From Coprococcus sp. (GTDB lineage Bacteria > Bacillota > Clostridia > Lachnospirales > Lachnospiraceae), in the NCBI GenBank assembly GCA_016297325.1, contig JAEDGW010000137.1, positions 1 to 5,847 of the forward strand: 5,847 nt of DNA. The letters run 5' to 3'. The notes beneath the pieces are model-generated. The model did not search any database. It saw nothing but the letters and a program-made list of their open reading frames with translations, and was not told where the DNA came from. The translations under genes and the position numbers were made by a program. Positions 1 through 4,794 of this stretch are shown here, one piece after another (the stretch's first letter is position 1; every line of letters begins with the position of its first letter).

Positions 1-551
1 TAATCTGCCCCTGTTGCCACATCAATCTTATATGTTATGCCAGCTCTCAGACGATAGGATGAAGATTCCATTCTAACACTATTTCCATCCTCATCTGTTA
101 CACTGATCTCACCCACACTGTATTTCGCATCAATATCAACAATATAATTTCCTGTAGCCACTGGCTTGAATACAAATGAAAACAAGTCATCCTCTGAAGA
201 TGCAGTGTCAAATGTCTCACCCTCGACAAGTTCCTTCACCTCAATATGGATCTCCTCGACATCAATCTTGATGGCAGGAATGTAATTCCATACAGTGTCG
301 TTATCATTTAAATATCTAAATTCAACTACAGCCTTTTTGTCACCGTCTGTCTCCTCGATACTGTATATGGCCTGGATCGTATTGTCATATGCGTCATGAT
401 AGCCACGTGACGTAGAGGTGTAATCCATTATTTCATAGGTTCCGTCACCGTATTCTACTGTGAACTGACCTGATACGTCCATAAATCCGTCATCAGCATA
501 CACAGCACGGAAATCATCAGAGTATAACTTTATCCCTGTCAACATTTCCAT
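1..551 (-). CDS. Third fragment of the secreted beta-sandwich protein, cut by the left edge
   Basis: The frame is open from an ATG at 549-551 to the left edge (last full codon 3-5; the next two bases are TA, so a stop could follow just outside). True continuity with the previous segment begins near 528-530: joining DRDK to LYSDDFRAVYADDG gives a smooth sequence. The region encodes a beta-rich stretch (QFTVEYGDGTYEIMDYTS, AIYSIEETDGDKKAVVEF) and then another PPC-like module over roughly 3-270 (EGETFDTASSEDDLFSF, VFKPVATGNYIVDI, VTDEDGNS, LRAGITYKIDVATG). Composition matches the other two segments. The ATG has no clear RBS, so independent translation is doubtful. Confidence 0.65.
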   Translation of the reverse strand, partial: MEMLTGIKLYSDDFRAVYADDGFMDVSGQFTVEYGDGTYEIMDYTSTSRGYHDAYDNTIQAIYSIEETDGDKKAVVEFRYLNDNDTVWNYIPAIKIDVEEIHIEVKELVEGETFDTASSEDDLFSFVFKPVATGNYIVDIDAKYSVGEISVTDEDGNSVRMESSSYRLRAGITYKIDVATGAD

Positions 552-1785
552 ATACTTTTCCATCTGAATCAAGCAAACACAATGACACAGTGTCAGAAGT
601 ACCACGCACGACTTCCTTAGTGCTATCTGCATATGTAATGGTCGTTATCACATCACTAGAAGCTACATAATCATGCTCACACAGATACTCTTCTTTATCA
701 ACTTCAGTATCAAGCGACACAACCTCTGGAACAACAGATGCAGTAACCTTAGTAATTTCCGCATCTCCTCCCGGAACAAAATACAGATATATCACATCAG
801 TATTCAGCTCAACGATATCTGAATAAGTATATGTATTGGCATTAGATGGTTTTGGATTCAATCGTTTTCCATCTGCGTCATATACTTCAAGATTAGAAAG
901 CTGTGCATTTGCCTTAAATGACAGGCACTTTACTCCCTCAGGAATACTTGCTTTGTACATATATGTGGTCTGTGCCAGATTCAGATACATCGGCTTCGAT
1001 ATATCCCACTCGCCATCATACGCATCCGTCACGTTCCATACTTCAAATGGTATCTCAATCGGTGCAATATCTGTATAGACATTACCGTCTTTTGATGCAA
1101 GTTCAAGTACAGTCTTATATTTTCCCTTTGACAGATATATGTTATATTCACCCTCAGACAGATCATATTCCACATATTCTGATGTATCTTCATCATACCT
1201 AAGCAATGATGTCTTTACAGTGTTATTCCAGGAATCCAAAGCATCATTTGTCTGTAAATTCGTGTATTTTTCCGTGCCTCCATCGTAGGTTATGTAACAA
1301 CCTGACTCCGTCTGTTCACTGAGCACTCTGCCATATACAACACCTGACATATAGATATATCTGGAATATATACCGTTCTCATCAAGTTTCCAGCTAACTG
1401 GCAGCTTGTACTCCCCAGCCTTACTAAGTTGAACATTCATAGTCCATGAATAAACGTTATTTCCCCATTTGTCATATGTTCCGCTTGCTGTGTCTATATA
1501 ATAAGTAATTCCTTTTTCCAGGAACTTACTGTTTTCTCCTATAGCGTCACGGATCAGCTTATATTCATCACCTGATGCATCTTCATGATAAATATACAAT
1601 CTCACATCGGTACCGAAATCATATATGCCGGTCACATCAGGAGTGAACTCGTAGATTGCATGTGCTTTTTTCTCTGTATCGATAGCATTTGCTCCTGTAT
1701 TCAGAGCTCCCTTTGCCACATCGCTTATCTTACATACCTCTATATCATATCCACTCGTTATTCCACTATCTGTATATACCTTCAC
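517..1785 (-). CDS. Middle fragment of the secreted beta-sandwich protein (422 codons)
   Basis: This is the second segment of the broken gene. Residues ~20-120 form a PPC-like module (AIYEFTPDVTGIYDF at 43-57, LEKGITYYIDT at 89-99). A following region (~121-245) is beta-rich with AGEYKLPVSW and EGEYNIYLSKGKYKTVLEL. Another PPC-like module lies at ~250-350 (YMYKASIPEGVKCLSF, LEVYDADGK). The final part (~355-419, DVITTITYADSTKE, LLDSDGKVYGNVDRDK) leads directly in sense into the third segment. Its apparent GTG start overlaps the previous stop by four bases (GTGA), which mimics translational coupling. I think this is accidental, because coding-like sequence in this frame begins upstream of the GTG and there is no Shine-Dalgarno sequence. 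The last three residues (VIL) are out of frame. No catalytic motif is seen. Confidence 0.72.
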   Translation of the reverse strand: MKVYTDSGITSGYDIEVCKISDVAKGALNTGANAIDTEKKAHAIYEFTPDVTGIYDFGTDVRLYIYHEDASGDEYKLIRDAIGENSKFLEKGITYYIDTASGTYDKWGNNVYSWTMNVQLSKAGEYKLPVSWKLDENGIYSRYIYMSGVVYGRVLSEQTESGCYITYDGGTEKYTNLQTNDALDSWNNTVKTSLLRYDEDTSEYVEYDLSEGEYNIYLSKGKYKTVLELASKDGNVYTDIAPIEIPFEVWNVTDAYDGEWDISKPMYLNLAQTTYMYKASIPEGVKCLSFKANAQLSNLEVYDADGKRLNPKPSNANTYTYSDIVELNTDVIYLYFVPGGDAEITKVTASVVPEVVSLDTEVDKEEYLCEHDYVASSDVITTITYADSTKEVVRGTSDTVSLCLLDSDGKVYGNVDRDKVIL

Positions 1786-2540
1786 ATAAGCTTGTCCAAT
1801 TGGCAGCTCATATGCCGGATATGATGTCTCAAATCATCAGGACTTTTAACATAGATATCATACGATGCCCATATCTTCGTACCCGCCACAGGTTCAAGCT
1901 CCTCATCTTTGTTCTCACCCACAAGTTCTACTGTATATTTTCCAGCTTTAAGTGACTTCGCATCACGGAAACTCTGCGTTGTTCCGTCCTCAGTGTATGT
2001 GTAATTCCCATCTTCGTCCTTAATCCATATAGAATAGTTAAACCCACCGGAGCAAAAATATGAACCGCTTAATATTATAAATTCATCAGAACCTCCATCA
2101 GCTTCTTTAGACTTAAAAAGGAAATATATATAAGATGGATAGTATGCACCTTCAAGGAAATTGGTATACTGATTAGATATATTTATTTCTTCAGGCCAGC
2201 TTGCCTTATCCACTACTATATCAAATGACCCTTTCTCATCATCATTATAGAAACCTACATCCAATATATAAGTTTCTCCCGCTGTGAAATTATAAACCAG
2301 CTTGAAATTACTATCCTTGCCACCTTCATCATCCTCAGTCAGATAATTTCCATCTGCATCATGCAAATATGCTATGGTGTCATAGTCACCGGTAGAATAT
2401 ATAGCCAATAAATCGCTCTCTGCCGGCGTAAACTTAAACTTCTTTCGCCCACCGGATGTTAAATCCACCCTTGTAACACCCTCACTGATATCCACAACTT
2501 CATCGGCATCACTCGGTGTCGCCTCTGCAACCTGAGCCAT
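1782..2540 (-). CDS. Secreted PPC-domain protein, N-terminal fragment (252 codons)
   Basis: This is the first segment of the broken gene. The mature-like N-terminus (AEATPSDADE, residues 5-14) is followed by a domain at ~20-112 with hallmarks of bacterial pre-peptidase C-terminal (PPC-like) beta-sandwiches: FKFTPAES (35-42), IYSTGDYDT (47-55), LHDADGN (59-65), SNFKLVYNFTAGETYILDV (77-95). Residues ~113-240 look like a second, divergent module (IWIKDEDGN, LKAGKYTVELV). The last ~18 residues (LRHHIRHMSC...) do not look like the rest and are the out-of-frame tail beyond the frameshift. The only ATG in the open frame is at 2538-2540, with GGAGG 10 bases upstream, further than ideal and perhaps accidental. 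A TAG closes the frame 12 codons upstream. PPC-like domains usually mediate secretion, binding or stability rather than catalysis. Confidence 0.72.
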   Translation of the reverse strand: MAQVAEATPSDADEVVDISEGVTRVDLTSGGRKKFKFTPAESDLLAIYSTGDYDTIAYLHDADGNYLTEDDEGGKDSNFKLVYNFTAGETYILDVGFYNDDEKGSFDIVVDKASWPEEINISNQYTNFLEGAYYPSYIYFLFKSKEADGGSDEFIILSGSYFCSGGFNYSIWIKDEDGNYTYTEDGTTQSFRDAKSLKAGKYTVELVGENKDEELEPVAGTKIWASYDIYVKSPDDLRHHIRHMSCQLDKLM

Positions 2541-2618
2541 ATCTTCGGGTCCTCCGCATACATTATTCGTAACCTATTTTATCATACCATCTGAAGCACC
2601 AGATATAAAGCATTTTTG

Positions 2619-2654
2619 TACATATATGATAAATTTACATTTGTTATATATGTA
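2619..2654. repeat. AT-rich imperfect palindrome upstream of the secreted-protein locus
   Basis: TACATATAT (2619-2627) is the exact complement of ATATATGTA (2646-2654). The inner bases continue pairing down to a 4-base loop (2635-2638), giving 14 of 16 matched positions in DNA and 16 pairs with two G-U wobbles in plus-strand RNA. It lies ~80 bases before the first ATG of the secreted-protein remnant and past the terminator. It could be an operator or a chance AT-rich fold. Confidence 0.35.
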
Positions 2655-2709
2655 TTTTGCTCACTGTTTGTGCAAATACAAGGACTTCTCTATTCTGGCA
2701 GTTATACAC

Positions 2710-2760
2710 AAAAAGTGGCTGTGGAAAAACCTCGATTGAGTTTTTTCACAGCCACTTTTT
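2710..2760. terminator. Strong bidirectional Rho-independent terminator
   Basis: A 21-base inverted repeat (2710-2730 with 2740-2760) pairs with a single mismatch around a 9-base loop (2731-2739). Its outer ends are A5 and T5, so a T-tract follows the GC-containing stem (GTGGCTGTG core) on both strands. It begins 58 bases past the stop of the membrane protein gene, which it should terminate. It also insulates the following secreted-protein locus from read-through. Confidence 0.88.
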
Positions 2761-2818
2761 ATTTAACCAGTGTTACTAAACGGTCATAATTTAATGAATG
2801 TTACTTAAATATCATTAT

Positions 2819-3997
2819 TTAACGATCATAATCAATATTGAGGTATATGCTGTAATCACCAGCCAGATACCACTTACTTCCGATCTTCACCGCAGTATAA
2901 CTCAAGGTTCCATCTACAGTTCCATCTTCACCCTCAACTATGATGTCTGCCTTTGCATATGCATATCCTGATATATCTAAATCAACATCAAATTCTTTCT
3001 TAAATTCCTTCTTTAAATCCTTGATATCTGACTTGCTTGCGTAGTCCTTATCGACATCCTTCACTTCTATCTTTTTAACTTTACCCACTTCATCTTCAAG
3101 ATCATCTACATCGTCCTCAAGAAGGTCCTTAATATCATCAAGAGCTTCTTTCTTAGTCTCTCCCACATCCTCTGTGGCAGCCTTAAACATCTTACTGTTC
3201 ATCAGTTTATAGACAGTATTCTCATTCTCTGTACGAACCGCCTTTGCAAGCTTATCTCCAACCTTATCAATACTTCCGGCGCCTCTGCCACCTGCAGCTA
3301 CGATGATAACAACCATGAGAATAACGATAAGTGCAAGTGCCGCACCTGACATTATCATAAGCTTTGTATTCTTTATGAAATCATTAAAACTTTTTACGTT
3401 CTTGAATTCATCCAGACCAAAACTAAACTTTTTGGCTGGCTTTCCAAATGGATTATTGCCCATCTGACCACCATACTGCTGTCCACCATACTGACCATTC
3501 ATCTGTCCGCCGTACTGCTGCTGACCATACTGGCCATTCATCTGTCCGCCGTACTGCTGCTGACCATACTGGCCGTTCATCTGTCCACCGTACTGCTGCT
3601 GACCATACTGGTTATTCATCTGATCGCCGTACTGCTGACCATACTGGTTATTCATCTGATCGCCGTACTGCTGACCATACTGGTTATTCATCTGATTGCC
3701 GTACTGCTGGCCATACTGACCATTCATCTGGCCGCCGTACTGCTGGCCATACTGACCATTTGCCTGATCGCCGTACTGCTGGCCGTACTGGCCATTTGTC
3801 TGATCGCCGTACTGCTGTGCTCCGTACTGGCCGTTCATCTGATCAGCCGCCTGATTAGCATTCTGATCAGGAGTTGTCATATTTGTCGGAGGAGTTCCCT
3901 GAGCTCCACCAAAAGCACTAACCCCTGGAGATGTAAGGACAGTAGTTCCCTCTTCATCATCCATATTGTCAAATCCATTTACATTGTTCTCGTCCAT
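2819..3997 (-). CDS. Single-pass membrane protein: TTVL tail, QYG repeats, TM helix, extracytoplasmic domain
   Basis: I recognise the architecture but not a named family. Residues 1-52 are acidic and polar and include DDEEGTTVL (13-21), resembling the phospho-threonine motif (ETTVL/F type) that PknB-like kinases modify and FHA domains bind. Residues 53-177 are ten repeats of 12 or 13 residues (QMNGQYGQQYGD type), almost only Q, N, G, Y, M and D, so disordered and prion-like. A lysine-rich linker (~186-212) precedes one hydrophobic helix (213-235). The positive-inside rule puts the N-terminus and repeats in the cytoplasm. Residues 242-392 form a charged helical segment and a small alpha/beta region ending in AVKIGSKWYL, as in DUF4878/NTF2-like domains; that match is tentative. 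There is no signal peptide or catalytic motif. The start is set by GAGGAG 8 bases upstream. It is probably monocistronic: a terminator precedes it and another follows its TAA. A role in kinase signalling or envelope sensing is inference. Confidence 0.93.
   Translation of the reverse strand: MDENNVNGFDNMDDEEGTTVLTSPGVSAFGGAQGTPPTNMTTPDQNANQAADQMNGQYGAQQYGDQTNGQYGQQYGDQANGQYGQQYGGQMNGQYGQQYGNQMNNQYGQQYGDQMNNQYGQQYGDQMNNQYGQQQYGGQMNGQYGQQQYGGQMNGQYGQQQYGGQMNGQYGGQQYGGQMGNNPFGKPAKKFSFGLDEFKNVKSFNDFIKNTKLMIMSGAALALIVILMVVIIVAAGGRGAGSIDKVGDKLAKAVRTENENTVYKLMNSKMFKAATEDVGETKKEALDDIKDLLEDDVDDLEDEVGKVKKIEVKDVDKDYASKSDIKDLKKEFKKEFDVDLDISGYAYAKADIIVEGEDGTVDGTLSYTAVKIGSKWYLAGDYSIYLNIDYDR
3467..3841 (-). 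repeat. In-frame tandem repeat of 36/39-bp units (Q/Y/G/N-rich)
   Basis: Ten consecutive units encode residues 53-177 of the membrane protein, with lengths 13,12,12,12,12,12,13,13,13,13. The first unit differs most. Neighbouring units are nearly identical in DNA: the units around 3600-3680 share QMNNQYGQQYGD, and those around 3500-3600 share QMNGQYGQQQYGG. This indicates recent unit duplication. The extra residue in the 13-residue form is an added Gln or similar before QYG. Such arrays often vary in length between strains. Confidence 0.95.
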
Positions 3998-4005
3998 ATG
4001 TCTTT

Positions 4006-4011
4006 CTCCTC
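4006..4011 (-). promoter_or_regulatory. Ribosome binding site of the membrane protein gene
   Basis: GAGGAG lies 8 bases before the ATG at 3995-3997, within an A/G-rich leader. It is a strong Firmicutes Shine-Dalgarno sequence and fixes the start of the 392-residue protein. Confidence 0.8.
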
Positions 4012-4055
4012 TTTCTCGTGCTATGCAGGTGTCCCCGCACCGTTCTAGTCATTGT

Positions 4056-4061
4056 ATTATA
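4056..4061 (-). promoter_or_regulatory. Possible -10 box (TATAAT) for the membrane protein gene
   Basis: A perfect TATAAT on the minus strand lies about 60 bases before the start codon at 3997, in the AT-rich stretch where a promoter is required because the preceding gene ends in a terminator. The best -35 look-alike, TTGGAC (4085-4090), is 23 bases away, which is too far, and the hexamer at 17 bases is poor. A start site near 4049 would give a leader of ~50 nt. Confidence 0.3.
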
Positions 4062-4219
4062 TGGTAGCATTTTATATACACGATGTCCAATAAAAAATTT
4101 AAAATAAACAGTACCCAAAATAAAAATAAACTGCCACAAAGCAATTTATCTGTACATCTATCTACAAACTCTTGTCTGCTTGTGGTTCCACACAAAAATG
4201 CTGTGTTGGATAACAAATT

Positions 4220-4328
4220 GTTTTTATCTTTTTAAGTTATTTCACCTCTTTTGTGCACAACATTGTATCCTTTTTAACTTTATAAGACGAAAAAGATAAA
4301 AACCCAGAGGATATTTTATCTTTTTAAG
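4220..4328. repeat. Cluster of TATCTTTTTAAG motifs, direct and inverted
   Basis: The 15-mer TTTTATCTTTTTAAG occurs exactly at 4222-4236 and 4314-4328. A variant TATCCTTTTTAA lies between them (4266-4277). The complement AAAAAGATAAAAAC at 4290-4303 is a perfect 14-base inverted copy of 4220-4233, and its first 12 bases also pair with 4314-4325 across a 12-base loop. A perfect palindrome TTGTGCACAA (4251-4260) sits in the middle. It lies 220-330 bases upstream of the membrane-protein gene and outside any gene. It could be a protein-binding cluster, alternative hairpins or a small decayed element; I cannot distinguish these. Confidence 0.5.
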
Positions 4329-4358
4329 CATTTATTTTAAAAAAGAGTACAAACTTAT

Positions 4359-4541
4359 GCACTTTTGGGGCAATGCCTTCCACGGTATCACAGGCAAGTT
4401 CTTACACAGTACCCTAGCAAGTCCTTTTCTTGGCATCCTCAGCAATTCTCTCCACCGTTTCCTCGTCAATTTCCTCCACTACAATCAAAAAAAGTCCTTC
4501 CCTCAGCAATTCCCCCACGACACCCCAAAAAAGGCCTTCCG
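4359..4541 (-). repeat. Degenerate ~24-bp tandem repeat array
   Basis: On the minus strand a core TTGC recurs at intervals of 23-25 bases, within an approximate unit TGGARRGAATTGCTGAGG plus about six variable bases. Five consecutive 24-base units fill 4359-4478, and two more lie at 4494-4541 after a 15-base remnant. A longer ~40-base duplication (4501-4540 and 4461-4501, sharing GGAAGG, a T-run and GGAAATTG-like ends) overlaps the array. In the frame of 4332-4478 the units read as an 8-residue repeat whose first and fourth positions are W..L, W..L, R..L, C..L and W..L, with basic residues at position two. Upstream units in that frame contain stops, one copy differs by a single-base deletion, and no start or RBS is present. 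It is either non-coding or the remnant of a repeat protein. Confidence 0.55.
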
Positions 4542-4564
4542 CACCCCCACAAACAAGTGTCTGC

Positions 4565-4574
4565 CAGGCGCCTG
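4565..4574. repeat. GC palindrome CAGGCGCCTG
   Basis: This perfect 10-bp palindrome contains the same AGGCGCC core that makes up both arms of the terminator at 4617-4677, about 50 bases further along the minus-strand transcript. It may be a decayed duplicate of a terminator arm. No T-tract of its own is visible. Confidence 0.4.
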
Positions 4575-4616
4575 AACGGCGATTTCCCCGCTAAACCACA
4601 CGCAAAACACACAGGC

Positions 4617-4677
4617 AAAAACAAGGCAGGCGCCCCCAGACCGCACAATCAATCTGTGCACTCCAAAGGCGCCTGCC
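4617..4677 (-). terminator. Rho-independent terminator after the alpha-galactosidase
   Basis: A perfect 10-bp GC-rich inverted repeat (GGCAGGCGCC at 4668-4677 on the minus strand, pairing with 4625-4634) is followed on the minus strand by TTGTTTTT (4624-4617). The 33-nt interval contains a second stem, GCACA (4655-4659) with TGTGC (4643-4647), so the RNA would form a two-storey hairpin. It lies 117 nt past the alpha-galactosidase stop in the right orientation. The T-tract is interrupted by one G and the loop is longer than usual, so termination strength is an inference. Confidence 0.75.
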
Positions 4678-4794
4678 AACCATCATATCTAACTTAGCTC
4701 TAACCGCTGAATTCTAACCAACTTCAAAATCCAGCCCTAATCATTTTTTCAAAACTAATCACAAAATCCAACCATCAAACTCAATAATAATTTA

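Larger units (their letters stand above)
1..2540 (-). pseudogene. Broken gene for a large secreted multi-domain beta-sandwich protein
   Basis: Three consecutive minus-strand frames read as one continuous protein of tandem beta-sandwich modules, more than 840 residues, continuing past the left edge. First segment: 2540 to ~1830. Second: ~1830 to ~530, shifted back one base. Third: ~530 to 1, shifted forward one base, back in the frame of the first. Frame two stays open, with protein-like sequence (SYPAYELPIGQAYVK), for 16 codons before its first possible start, a GTG at 1783-1785 with no RBS. The 5' end also looks truncated. The first ATG opens MAQVAEATPSDAD, which resembles the end of a signal peptide followed by the mature N-terminus, but no hydrophobic segment exists upstream in any frame. 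If functional, it would be an exported surface or extracellular binding protein. Two indel sequencing errors could explain the frameshifts but not the missing signal peptide. Confidence 0.68.

Noticed and set aside
836..1202. Plus-strand frames of 80 and 94 codons
   Set aside because: They overlap each other and lie opposite the well-supported coding sequence of the secreted-protein remnant; no RBS or domain is seen.
1782..1785. Translational coupling through a GTGA stop/start overlap
   Set aside because: The second frame is already protein-like upstream of the GTG and there is no Shine-Dalgarno sequence, so a frameshift explains the junction better.
1785..1840. Programmed -1 ribosomal frameshifting
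   Set aside because: No X-XXY-YYZ slippery heptamer or obvious downstream stimulatory hairpin is visible, and a second shift of opposite sign follows in the same gene.
3467..3841. Regularly spaced repeats suggestive of a CRISPR array
   Set aside because: Units are contiguous, 36/39 bases, with no unique spacers, and code in frame for a low-complexity protein segment.
3448..3858. Plus-strand reading frame of 136 codons rich in R, T, H, D and S repeats
   Set aside because: It is the antisense shadow of the Q/Y/G repeat array; its repetition comes entirely from the real minus-strand gene, and it has no RBS of its own.
4220..4303. Small insertion element (84 bp with 14-bp perfect terminal inverted repeats)
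   Set aside because: No target-site duplication is visible at the ends, and a further direct copy of the motif lies just outside, so it fits a motif cluster better.
4466..4648. Minus-strand 60-codon Cys/Gly-rich frame
   Set aside because: Its ATG sits inside the alpha-galactosidase terminator loop, no RBS is present, and it is a different frame of the 24-bp repeat region.
4365..4697. Plus-strand frames (72 and 110 codons) in the gap
   Set aside because: Proline/histidine-rich composition comes from C-rich DNA; there is no RBS or recognisable domain, and they run through the terminator and the 24-bp array.
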